This document shows positions 1 to 12,925 of a DNA stretch of 64,000 bases, piece by piece; the stretch's first letter is position 1; each line of letters starts with the position of its first letter. The position numbers and the translations under genes were made by a program. The notes under the pieces were generated by a model. It did not search any database. It saw only the letters and a program-made list of their open reading frames with translations, and had not been told where the DNA came from. Origin of the DNA: Halictus rubicundus (taxonomy: Eukaryota; Arthropoda; Insecta; Hymenoptera; Halictidae). Where the stretch lies: assembly GCF_050948215.1 (NCBI RefSeq), contig NW_027488707.1, forward strand, positions 186,001 to 250,000, written 5' to 3'.

Positions 1-2861
1 CTCTATCCTATAATCTATCCTCAATCCTATCCTCTATCCTATCCTATCCTCTATAATATCGTATCCTCTATCCTATCCTATCCTCTATCGTATCCAATCC
101 TATATCCTATACTCTATCCTATAATATCATCCATCCTATCCTATTCTATATCCTACCCTATCCTATCCTCTATCGTATCCTATCCTCCATCCTATTCAAT
201 CCTATATCCTATACTCTATCGTATCCTATCCTTTATCCTATCCTATCCTCTATCCTATCCTCTATCCTATTCTATCTTCTATCCTATCCTATCCTCTATC
301 CTATCCTATCCTCTATCCTATAATCTATCCTCAATCCTATCCTCTATCCTATCCTATCCTCTATAATATCGTATCCTCTGTCCTATCCAATCCTCTATCC
401 TATCCAATCCTCTATCCTATCCAATCCTCTATCCTATCCTATCCGCTATCCTATCCTATCCTCTATCCTATCCTATCCTCTATCCTATTCTATACTCTAT
501 CCTATCCTATCCTCTATCCTATAATATCCCCTATCCTATGCTATCCTCTATCGTATCATATCCTCTATCGTATCCTATCCTGTATCCTATCCAATCCCCT
601 ATCCTATTCTCTATCTTATCCTATCCTCTAACATATCCTATCCTCTATCCTATCCTATCCTCTATCCTATCCAGTCCCCTATCCTATCCTCTATCCTATC
701 CTATCCTCTATCCTATCCTATCCTCTATCCTATCTTATCCTCTATCCTATCCTATGCTCTATCCTATCCTATCCTCTATCCTATCCTATCCTCTATCCTA
801 TCATATCCTCTATCCTATCCCATCCTCTATCGTATCCTACCCTCTATCCTATCGTATCCTATATCCTATAATTTCCTCTATACTATCCGATCCTCTATCC
901 TATCCAATCCTCTATCGTATCCTCTATCCTATCCTATTCTCTATCCTATACTATCCTCAATCCTATCCTGAATCCTATCCAATCCTCTATTCTATCCTAT
1001 CCTCTACCCTATCGTATCCTCTATCCTATCCTATCCTCTATCCTATCCTATCCTCTATCCTATCCTATCCTCTATCCTATCCTATCCTCTATCCTATCCT
1101 ATCCTCTATCCTATCCTATCCTCTATCCTATCCTATCCTCTATCCTATCCTATCCTCTATCCTATCCTACCTCTATCCTATCCTATCCTCTATCCTATCC
1201 TATCCTCTATCCTATCCTATCCTCTATCCTATCCTATCCTCTACCCTACCCTATCCTCTATCCTATCCTATCCTCTATCCTATCCTATCCTCTATCCTAT
1301 CCTATCCTCTATCCTATCCTATCCTCTATCCTATCCTATCCTCTATCCTATCCTATCCTCTATCCTATCCTATCCTCTATCCTATCCTATCCTCTATCCT
1401 ATCCTATCCAATCCTCTATCCTATCCTATCCTCTATCCTATTCTATACTCCATCCTATCCAATCCTCTATCCTATCATATCCTCTATCCTATCCTATCCT
1501 CTATCCTATTCTATACTCCATCCTATCCTATCCGCTATCCTATACTATCCTCTATCCTATCCAATCCATTATCCTATCCTCTATAATATCCAATCACCTA
1601 TCCTATCCTCTATTCAATCCTATACTCTATAATATCCTATCCTCTACAATATCGTATCCTCTATCCTATCCAATCCTCTATCCTATCTAATCCTATATCC
1701 TATACTCTATCCTATAATATCCTATATCCTATCCTATACTATCCTATCCTCTATCCTATCCTATCCTCGATCGTATATTATCCTCAATCCTAGCCTATCC
1801 TATTCTCTATCCTATCCTATCCTATATCCTATCCTACATCCTATCCTATACTATCCTATCCTCTATCCTATCCTATCCTCTATCCTATCCTATCCTCTAT
1901 CCTATCCAATCCTCTATCCTATCCTATCCTCGATCCTATCTTATCCCCAATCCTATCCTATCCTCTATCCTATCCTATTCTCTATCCTATCCTCTATCCT
2001 ATCCTATCCTCTATCCTATCCTATCCTCTATCCTAACCTATGCTCTATCCTATCCTATCCTCTATCCTATCCAATACTGTATCTCATCCGATCCTCTATC
2101 CTATCCTATCCTCTATAATATCCTATCCCTATCCTATCCTCTATTCGATCCTCTCCACTATAATATCGTATCCTCTATCCTATCCTATCCTCTATCCTAT
2201 CCAATCCCCTATCCTATCCTCTATCCTATCCTATCCTCTATCCTATCCTATCCTCTATCCTATCCTATCCTCTATCCTATTCTATACTCCATCCTATCCT
2301 ATCCTCTATACTATCCTATACTCGATCCTATTTATCCTCGATCCTATATTATCCTGAATCCTATCCTATCCTGGATCCTATCCTATCCTCTATCCTATCC
2401 TATTCTCTATCCTATCCTATCCTATATCCTGTCCTATACTATCCTATCCTCTATCCTATCCTATCCTCAATCCTATCCTATCCTCTATCCTATCCTATCC
2501 TCTATCCTATCCTATCCTCTATCCTATCCAATACTGTATCTTATCCGATCCTCTATCCTATTCTATCCTCTATAATATCCTATCCCCTATCCTCTCCTCT
2601 ATCCAATCCTATATCCTATACTCTATCCTATCCTATCCTATATCCTATCCTCTATCCTATCCTATCCTCTATCCTATCCTATCCTCTATCCTATCCTATC
2701 CTCGATCCTATATTATCCTCAATACTATCCTATCCTCTATCCTATCCTATCCTCTATCCTATCCTATCCTCTATCCTATCCTGTCCTCTATCCTATCCTA
2801 TCCTCAATCCTATCCTATCCTCTATCCTATCCTATCCTCTATCCTATCCTATCCTCTATCC
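1..2861 (+). repeat. divergent satellite mosaic, no gene
   Basis: This part is variant-rich: repeated CTATAATATCG, CCAATCC, TATACTCTATCC and TTCTATACTCC units, with a cleaner run at 1018-1430. At 2141-2168 it carries one copy of the 28-bp divergent marker that starts CTATTCGATC and ends ATAATATCG. I found no long block elsewhere in the window that is clearly collinear with 1-2000. Its open frames (for example 538-1632) are periodic repeats of a 17-residue Y/P/I/L/S pattern and are not genes. Confidence 0.85.
2141..2168 (+). repeat. divergent 28-bp marker, representative copy
   Basis: This begins CTATTCGATC, continues CTCTCCACTA and ends TAATATCG. It departs most strongly from the 17-bp unit and recurs many times with the same neighbours, for example at 10624, 58234 and 63275, and in a TTTGATC / CTGTAATATCG form at 5494, 8736 and 24107. 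It is a landmark of the higher-order repeat. Whether it binds a protein is unknown; it does not match the CENP-B box. Confidence 0.8.
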
Positions 2862-4030
2862 TATACTCTATCCTATCCTATCCTATATACTATCCTATAC
2901 TATCCTATCCTCTATCCTATCCTATCCTGTATCTTATCCTATCTTTATATCCTATCGTATCCTCTATCCTATCCTATCCTCTATCCTATAATCTATCCTC
3001 AATCCTATCCTCTATCCAATCCTATTCTCTATCCTATCCTATCCTATTTCCTATCCTATACTATCCTATCCTCTATCCTATCCTATCCTCTATCCTATCC
3101 TATCCTCTATCCTATTCAATCCTCTATCCTATACTCTATCCTATTCTATCCTATATACTATCCTATACTATCCTATCCTCTATCCTATCCTATCCTGTAT
3201 CCTATCCTATCTTTATATCCTATCGTATCCTCTATCCTATCCTATCCTCTATCCTATAATCTATCCTCAATCCTATCCTCTATCCTTTCCTATCCTCAAT
3301 CCTATCCTCTATCCTATCCTATCCTCTAGAATATCGTATCCTCTATCCTATCCTATCCTCTATAATATCGTATCCTCTATCCTATCCTATCCTCTATAAT
3401 ATCGTATCCTCTATCCTATCCTATCCTCTATAATATCGTATCCTCTATCCTATCCTATCCTCTATCCTATACTATCCTATCCTCTATCCTCTCCTATCTT
3501 GTATCCTATCGTATCCTCTATCCTATCATATCCTCTATCCTATAATCCATCCTCAATCCAATCCCCTATGCTATCCCGTCCGCTATAAAATCGTATCCTC
3601 TATCCTATCCAATGCTCTATCCTATCCTATCGTCTATAATGCCGTATCCTCTATCCTATCCTATCCTCTACAATATCGTATCCTCTATCATATCCTACCC
3701 TTTTTCCTATAATATCATCTACCCTCTCCTATTCTATATCCTATCCAATCCCATATCCTATCCTGTATCCTATCCTATCCTCTATCCTATCCTGTTCTCT
3801 ATAATGTCCTCTATCCCATCGTATCCTCTATCCTATTAAATCCTGTATCCTATCCGATCCTCTATTCTATCCTATCCTCTATAATATCGTATCCTCTATC
3901 ATATCCTATCCTCTTTCCTATAATATCATCCATCCTATCCTATTCTATATCCTACCCTATCCTATCCTCTATCGTATGCTATCCTCTATCCTATCCTATC
4001 CTCCCTCCTATCCTATCTTCTATCCTATCC
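2862..4030 (+). repeat. duplicon F, copy 1
   Basis: This block is recognisable by the rare words ATCTTTATATCC near 2941, a ladder of CTCTATAATATCG units at 3360-3450, and CCCTTTTTCC near 3690. The same order occurs at 54042-55270, shifted by about 51180 bp. The right part (from about 3392) also starts the A duplicons at about 6417 and 13043, so this sequence has been reused several times. Confidence 0.85.
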
Positions 4031-6299
4031 AATCCTCTATCCTATACTCTATCCTATCCTATCCTATATCCTATCCCATCCTCTATCCTATCCTATCCAA
4101 TCCTCTATCCTATCCTATCCTCTATCCTATTCTATACTCCATCCTATCCTATCCTCTATCCTATCCTATCCTCTATCCTATCCTATCCTCGATCCTATAT
4201 TATCCTCAATCCTATCCTATCCTCTATCCTATCCTATTCTCTATCCTATCCTATCCCCTATCCGATCCTCTATCCTATCCTATTCCCTATCCTATCCTAT
4301 CCTATATCCTATCCTATACTATCCTATCCTATATCCTATCCTATCCTCTATCCTATCCTATCTTCTATCCTATCCAATCTTCTATCCTATCCTATCCTCT
4401 ATCCTATCCTATCCTCGATCCTATATTATCCTCAATCCTAGCCTATCCTCTATCCTATCCTATTCTCCATCCTATCCTATCCTATATCCTATCCTATCCT
4501 GTCCTATCCTCTATCCTATCCTATCCTCTATCCTATCCAATCCTCTATCCTATCCTATCCTCGATCCTATCTTATCCCCAATCCTATCCTATCCTCTATC
4601 CTATCCTATTCTCTATCCTATCCTCTATCCTATCCTATCCTCTATCCTATCCTATCCTCTATCCTAACCTATCCTCTATCCTATCCTATCCTCTATCCTA
4701 TAAAATACTGTATCTTATCCGATCCTCTATCCTATCCTATCCTCTATAATATCCTATCCCCTATCCTATCCTCTACTCGATCCTCTCCACTATAATATCG
4801 TATCCTCTATCCTATCCTATCCTCTATCCTATCCAATCCCCTATCCTATCCTCTATCCTATCCTATCCTATATCCTATCCAATCCTCTATCCTATTCTAT
4901 ACTCCATCCTATCCTGTCCTCTATCCTATCCTATCCTCGATCCTATATTATCCTCAATCTTATCCTATCCTCTATCCTATCCTATTCTCTATCCTAGCCT
5001 ATCCTATATCCTATCGTATCCTCTATCCTATCCTATCCTCTATCCTATCCTATTCTCTATCCTATCCTATCCTATATCCTATCCTATACTATCCTATCCT
5101 CTATCCTATCCTATCCACTATCCTATTCAATCCTCTATCCTATCCTATCCTCGATCCTATCTTATCCCCAATCCTATCCTATCCTCTATCCTATCCTATT
5201 CTCTATCCTATCCTCTATCCTATCCTATCCTCTATCCTATCCTATCCTCTATCCTATCCAATCCTCTATCCTATCCTATCCTCGATCCTATCTTATCCCC
5301 AATCCTATCCTATCCTCTATCCTATCCTATTCTCTATCCTATCTTCTATCCTATCCTATCCTCTATCCTATCCAATCCTCTATCCTAACCTATCCTCTAT
5401 CCTATCCTATCCTCTATCCTATAAAATACTGTATCTTATCCGATCCTCTAACCTATCCTATTCTCTATAATATCCTATCCCCTATCCTATCCTCTATTTG
5501 ATCCTCTCCACTGTAATATCGTATCCTCTATCCTATCCTGTCCTCTATCCTATAATATCATCCATCCTATCATATTCTATATCCTACCCTATCCTATCCT
5601 CTATCGTATCCTATCCTCTATCCTATTCAATCCTCTATCCTATCCTATCCTCGATCCTATCTTATCCCCAATCCTATCCTATCCTCTATCCTATCCTATT
5701 CTCTATCCTATCCTCTATCCTATCCTATCCTCTATCCTATCCTATCCTCTATCCTATCCAATCCTCTATCCTATCCTATCCTCGATCCTATCTTATCCCC
5801 AATCCTATCCTATCCTCTATCCTATCCTATTCTCTATCCTATCCTCTATCCTATCCTATCCTCTATCCTATCCTATCCTCTATAATGCCGTATCCTCTAT
5901 CCTATCCTATCCTCTACAATATCGTATCCTCTATCATATCCTACCCTTTTTCCTATAATATCATCTATCCTCTCCTATTCTATATCCTATCCAATCCCAT
6001 ATCCTATCCTGTATCCTATCCTATCCTCTATCCTATCCTGTTCTCTATAATGTCCTCTATCCCATCGTATCCTCTATCCTATATTATCCTCAATCTTATC
6101 CTATACTCCATCCTATCCTATCCTCTATCCTATCCTATCCTCGATCCTATATTATCCTCAATCTTATCCTATCCTCTATCCTATCCTATTCTCTATCCTA
6201 GCCTATCCTATATCCTATTGTATCCTCTATCCTATCCTATCCTCTATCCTATCCTATTCTCTATCCTATCCTATCCTATATCCTATCCTATACTATCCT
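4031..6299 (+). repeat. satellite mosaic between duplicons, no gene
   Basis: This is satellite DNA made of pieces seen elsewhere. It includes the divergent marker near 4773 and, in a TTTGATCC/CTGTAATATCG form, near 5494. From 5498 it follows the order also seen at 24111, 26271, 33367 and 44508. From about 5870 to 6070 it repeats the segment seen at 3630-3830. It contains no gene. Confidence 0.85.
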
Positions 6300-8190
6300 A
6301 TCCTCTATCCTATCCTATCCTCTATCCTATCCTATCCTCTATCCTATCCTATTCTCTATCCTATCCTCTATCCTATCCTATCCTCTATCCTATCCTATCC
6401 TCTATCCTATCCTATCCTCTATAATATCGTATCCTCTATCCTATCCTATCCTCTATAATATCGTATCCTCTATCCTATCCTATCCTCTATCCTATACTAT
6501 CCTATCCTCTATCCTCTCCTATCTTGTATCCTATCGTATCCTCTATCCTATCATATCCTCTATCCTATAATCCATCCTCAATCCAATCCCCTATGCTATC
6601 CCGTCCGCTATAAAATCGTATCCTCTATCCTATCCAATGCTCTATCCTATCCTATCCTCTATAATGCCGTATCCTCTATCCTATCCTATCCTCTACAATA
6701 TCGTATCCTCTATCATATCCTACCCTTTTTCCTATAATATCATCTACCCTCTCCTATGCTATATCCTATCCAATCCCATATCCTATCCTGTATCCTATCC
6801 TATCCTCTATCCTATCCTGTTCTCTATAATGTCCTCTAACCCATCGTATCCTCTATCCTATTAAATCCTGTATCCTATCCGATCCTCTATTCTATCCTAT
6901 CCTCTATAATATCGTATCCTCTATCATATCCTATCCTCTTTCCTATAATATCATCCATCCTATCCTATTCTATATCCTACCCTATCCTATCCTCTATCGT
7001 ATGCTATCCTCTATCCTATCCTATCCTCCATCCTATCCTATCTTCTATCCTATCCAATCCTCTATCCTATACTCTATCCTATCCTATCCTATATCCTATC
7101 CCATCCTCTATCCTATCCTATCCAATCCTCTATCCTATCCTATCCTCTATCCTATTCTATACTCCATCCTATCCTATCCTCAATCCTATCCTATCCTCTA
7201 TCCTATCCTATCCTCGATCCTATCCTATCCCCTATCCGATCCTCTATCCTATCCTATTCCCTATCCTATCCTATCCTATATCCTATCCTATACTATCCTA
7301 TCCTATATCCTATCCTATCCTCTATCCTATCCTATCTTCTATCCTATCCAATCTTCTATCCTATCCTATCCTCTATCCTATCCTATCCTCGATCCTATAT
7401 TATCCTCAATCCTAGCCTATCCTCTATCCTATCCTATTCTCCATCCTATCCTATCCTATATCCTATCCTATCCTGTCCTATCCTCTATCCTATCCTATCC
7501 TCTATCCTATCCAATCCTCTATCCTATCCTATCCTCGATCCTATATTATCCCCAATCCTATCCTATCCTCTATCCTATCCTATTCTCTATCCTATCCTCT
7601 ATCCTATCCTATCCTCTATCCTATCCTATCCTCTATCCTAACCTATCCTCTATCCTATCCTATCCTCTATCCTATCCAATCCCCTATCCTATCCTCTATC
7701 CTATCCTATCCTATATCCTATCCTATCCTCTATCCTATTCTATACTCCATCCTATCCTATCCTCTATCCTATCCTATCCTCGATCCTATATTATCCTCAA
7801 TCTTATCCTATCCTCTATCCTATCCTATTCTCTATCCTAGCCTATCCTATATCCTATTGTATCCTCTATCCTATCCTATCCTCTATCCTATCCTATTCTC
7901 TATCCTATCCTATCCTATATCCTATCCTATACTATCCTATCCTCTATCCTATCCTATCCTCTATCCTATCCTATCCTCTATCCTATCCTATTCTCTATCC
8001 TATCCTCTATCCTATCCTATCCTCTATCCTATCCTATCCTCTATCCTATCCTGTCCTCTATCCTATCCTATCCTCAATCCTATCCTATCCTCTATCCTAT
8101 CCTATCCTCTATCCTATCCTATCCTCTATCCTATCCTATCCTCTATCCTATCCTATCCTCTATCCTATCCAATACTGTATCTTATCCTAT

Positions 8191-8394
8191 CCTCTATCCT
8201 ATCCTATCCTCTATCCTATCCTATCCTCTATCCTATCCTATCCTCTATCCTATCCTATCCTCTATCCTATCCTATCCTCTATCCTATCCTATCCTCTATC
8301 CTATCCTATCCTCTATCCTATCCTATCCTCCATCCTATCCTATCCTCTATCCTATACTATCCTCTATCCTATCCTATCCTCTATCCTATCCTAT
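8191..8394 (+). repeat. unit run of variable length, n = 12
   Basis: Twelve 17-bp units lie between two AATACTGTATC landmarks. Eight are perfect; one has CCTCCAT and one has a CCTAT to ACTAT change. Equivalent runs elsewhere have other counts. Confidence 0.9.
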
Positions 8395-10211
8395 CCTCTA
8401 TCCTATCCAATACTGTATCTTATCCGATCCTTTATCCTATCCTATCCTCTGTAATATCCTATCCCCTATCCTATCCTCTATTCGATCCGCTCCACTATAA
8501 TATCGTATCCTCTATCCTATCCTATCCTCTATCCTATCTAATCCCCTATCCGATCCTCTATCCTATCCTATCCTCAATCCTATCCTATCCTCAATCCTAT
8601 CCTATCCTCAATCCTATCCTAGCCTCTATCCTATTCAATCCTATATCCTATATTCTATCGTATCCTATCCTTTATCCTATCCTATCCTCTATCCTATCCT
8701 ATCCTCTATAATATCCTATCCCCTATCCTATCCTCTATTTGATCCTCTCCACTGTAATATCGTATCCTCTATCCTATCCTGTCCTCTATCCTATAATATC
8801 ATCCATACTATCATATTCTATATCCTACCCTATCCTATCCTCTATCCTATCCTATCCTATATCCTATCCTATATTATCCTATCCTCTATCCTATCCAATC
8901 CTCTATCCTATCCTATCCTCGATCCTATCTTGTCCCCAATCCTATCCTATCCTCTATCCTATCCTATTCTCTATCCTATCCTCTATCCTATCCTATCCTC
9001 TATCCTATCCTATCCTCTATCCTAACCTATCCTCTATCCTATCCTATCCTCTATCCTATCCAATATTGTATCTTATCCGATCCTCTATCCTATCCTATCC
9101 TCTATAATATCCTATCCCCTATCCTATCCTCTATTCGATCCTCTCCACTATAATATCGTATCCTCTATCCTATCCTAACCTCTATCCTATCCAATCCACT
9201 ATCCGATCCTCTATCCTATCCTATCCTCTATCCTATCCTGTCCTCTATCCTATCCTATCCTCTATCCTATCCAATACTGTATCTTATCCTATCCTCTATC
9301 CTATCCTATCCTCTATCCTACCCTATCCTCTATCCTATTCTATCCTCTATCCTATCCTATCCTCTATCCTATCCTATTCCCTATCCTATCCTATCCTCTA
9401 TCCTATCCTATCTTCTATCCTATCGTATCCTCTATCCTATCCAATCCTCTATCCTATCCAATCCTCTATCCTATCCTATCCCCTATCCTATCCTCTATTT
9501 GATCCTCTCCACTGTAATATCGTATCCTCTATCCTATCCTGTCCTCTATGCTATAATATCATCCATCCTATCATATTCTATATCCTAACCTATCCTATCC
9601 TCTATCGTATCCTATCCTCTATCCTATTCAATCCTATATCTTATCCTCTATCCTATCCTATCCTCTATCGTCTCCTGTCCTCTATCCTATCCAATCCCCT
9701 ATCCTATCCTCTATCTTATCCTATCCTCTATCCTATCCTATCCTCTATCCTATCCAATGCCCTATCCGATCCTATCCTCTATCCTATCCTATCCTATCCT
9801 CAATCCTACCCTATCCTCTATCCTATTCAAGCCTATATCCTATACTCTATCGTATCCTATCCCCTATCCTATACTCTATCCTATCCAATCCTCTATCCTA
9901 TCCTATCCTCTATCCTATCCTATCCTCTATCCTATCCTATCCTCGATCCTATATTATCCTCAATCCTAGCCTATCCTCTATCCTATCCTATTCTCTATCC
10001 TATCCTATCCTATATCCTATCCTATACTATCCTATCCTCTATCCTATCCTATCCTCTATCCTATCCTATCCTCTATCCTATCCAATCCTCTATCCTATCC
10101 TATCCTCGATCCTATCTTATCCCCAATCCTATCCTATTCTCTATCCTATCCTATTCTCTATCCTATCCTCTATCCTATCCTATCCTCTATCCTAACCTAT
10201 CCTCTATCCTA

Positions 10212-10415
10212 TCCTATCCTCTATCCTTTCCTGTCCTCTATCCTATCCTATCCTCAATCCTATCCTATCCTCTATCCTATCCTATCCTCTATCCTAACCT
10301 ATCCTCTATCCTATCCTATCCTCTATCCTTTCCTGTCCTCTATCCTATCCTATCCTCAATCCTATCCTATCCTCTATCCTATCCTATCCTCTATCCTACC
10401 CTATCCTCTATCCTA
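10212..10415 (+). repeat. 102-bp tandem repeat (six units)
   Basis: The rare word CTTTCCTGTCC occurs at about 10225 and again 102 bp later (6 x 17), with identical flanking order. It is carried over to duplicon A copy 2 near 16900-17010. Single-copy equivalents exist at about 30719 and 41682. Confidence 0.85.
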
Positions 10416-11941
10416 TCCTATCCTCTATCCTATCCTATCCTCTATCCTATCCAATACTGTATCTTATCCTATCCTCTATCCTATCCTATCCTCTATCCTA
10501 CCCTATCCTCTATCCTATCCTATCCTCTATCCTATCCTATCCTCTATCCTATCCAATACTGTATCTTATCCGATCCTTTATCCTATCCTATCCTCTATAA
10601 TATCCTATCCCCTATCCTATCCTCTATTCGATCCTCTCCACTATAATATCGTATCCTCTATCCTATCCTATCCTCTATCCTATCCAATCCTATATCCTAT
10701 ACTCTATCCTATAATATCCTATATCCTATCCTATACGATCCTATCCTCTATCCTATCCTATCCTCGATCCTATATTATCCTCAATCCTAGCCTATCCTCT
10801 ATCCTATCCTATTCTCTTTCCTATCCTATCCTATATCCTATCCTATACTATCCTATCCTATACTATCCTATCCTCTATCCTATCCTATCCTCTATCCTAT
10901 CCTATCCTCTATCCTATCCAATCCTCTATCCTATCCTATCCTCGATCCTATCTTATCCCCAATCCTATCCTATCCTCTATCATATCCTATTCTCTATCCT
11001 ATCCTATCCTATATCCTATCCTATACTATCCTATCCTATACTATCCTATCCTCTATCCTATCCTATCCTCTATCCTATCCTATCCTCTATCCTATCCAAT
11101 CCTCTATCCTATCCTATCCTCGATCCTATCTTATCCCCAATCCTATCCTATCCTCTATCCTATCCTATTCTCTATACTATCTTCTATCCTATCCTATCCT
11201 CTATCCTATCCTATCCTCTATCCTATCCAATCCTCTATCCTATCCTATCCTCGATCCTATCTTATCCCCAATCCTATCCTATCCTCTATCCTATCCTATC
11301 CTCTATCGTCTCCTGTCCTCTATCCTATCCAATCCCCTACCCTATCCTCTATCTTACCCTATCCTCTATCCTATCCTATCCTCTATCCTATCCAATTCCC
11401 TATCCTATCCTCTATCCTATCCTATCCCCTACCCTATCCTCTATTCGATCCTCTCCATTATAATATCGTATCCTCTATCCTATCCTATCCTCTATCCTAT
11501 CCAAACCTCTATCCTATCCTACCTCGATCCTATCTTATCCCCAATCCTATATTATCCTCAATCCTATCCTATCCTCTATCCTATCCTATTCTCTATCCTA
11601 TCCTATATCCTATCCTATACTATCCTATCCTCTATCCTATCCTATCCTCTATCCTATCCAAACCTCTATCCTATCCTACCTCGATCCTATCTTATCCCCA
11701 ATCCTATCCTATCCTCTATCCTATCCTATTCTCTATCCTATCCTCTATCCTATCCTATTCTCTATCCTATCCTATCCTATATCCTATCCTATACTATCCT
11801 ATCCTCTACCCTATCCTATCCTCTATCCTATCCTATCCTCTATCCTATCCAATCCTCTATCCTATACTCTATCCTATCCTATCCTATATACTATCCTATA
11901 CTATCCTATCCTCTATCCTATCCTATCCCCTATCCTATCCT

Positions 11942-12925
11942 CTATTCGATTATCTCCACTATAATATCGTATCCTCTATCCTATCCTATCCTCTATCCTA
12001 TCCAATCCCCTATCCGATCCTCTATCCTATCCTATCCTCAATCCTATCCTATCCTCAATCCTATCCTATCTTCTATCCTATCCTATTCTCTGTCCTATCC
12101 TATCCTATATCATATCTTATACTATCCTATCCTCTATCCTATCTAAACCTCTATCCTATCCTACCTCGATCCTATCTTACCCCAATCCTATCCTATCCTC
12201 TATCCTATCCTATTCTCTATCCTATCCTCTATCCTATCCTATCCTCTATCCTATCCTATCCTCTATCCTATCCTATCCTCTATCCTATCCTATCCTCTAT
12301 CCTATCCTGTCCTCTATCCTATCCTATCCTCAATCCTATCCTATCCTCTATCCTATCCTATCCTCTATCCTATCCTATCCTCTATCCTATCCTATCCTCT
12401 ATCCTATCCTATCCTCTATCCTATCCTATCCTCTATCCTATCCTCTATCCTATCCTCTATCCTATCCTATCCTCTATCCTATCCTATCCTCTATTCGATT
12501 ATCTCCACTATAATATCGTATCCTCTATCCTATCCTATCCTCTATCCTATCCAATCCCCTATCCGATCCTCTATCCTATCCTATCCTCAATCCTATCCTA
12601 TCCTCAATCCTATCCTATCTTCTATCCTATCCTATTCTCTATCCTATCCTATCCTATATCATATCTTATACTATCCTATCCTCTATCCTATCTAAACCTC
12701 TATCCTATCCTACCTCGATCCTATCTTACCCCAATCCTATCCTATCCTCTATCCTATCCTATTCTCTATCCTATCCTCTATCCTATCCTATCCTCTATCC
12801 TATCCTATCCTCTATCCTATCCTATCCTCTATCCTATCCTATCCTCTATCCTATCCTGTCCTCTATCCTATCCTATCCTCAATCCTATCCTATCCTCTAT
12901 CCTATCCTATCCTCTATCCTATCCT
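11942..12925 (+). repeat. 549-bp internal tandem repeat
   Basis: Blocks beginning CTATTCGATTATCTCC at 11942 and 12491 are 549 bp apart and share the same downstream order through TATATCATATC and CTAAACCTC. The same pair recurs at 18619 and 19168 in duplicon A copy 2, so this duplication predates the duplication of A. Confidence 0.85.

Larger units (their letters stand above)
6300..12925 (+). repeat. duplicon A, tandem copy 1
   Basis: The first member of a large tandem pair is collinear with 12926-19640. The shift is 6626 bp at 6351, 6417 and 6637, and 6677 bp from about 7857 to 12858. The change of 51 bp equals three 17-bp units, present in copy 2 and absent here at about 7190-7230. Sampled rare words in the two copies agree almost base for base. 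Confidence 0.93.

Noticed and set aside
538..1632. A 364-codon plus-strand open frame, and many similar ones through both satellite blocks
   Set aside because: The translation is a pure 17-residue periodic pattern dictated by the 17-bp repeat; the same pattern appears in overlapping frames (for example 55158 and 55214). Stops occur only where a TAA variant falls in frame. There is no sign of selection for coding.
2141..2168. CENP-B box in the divergent marker
   Set aside because: TTCG is present but the required CGGG half of the motif is absent.
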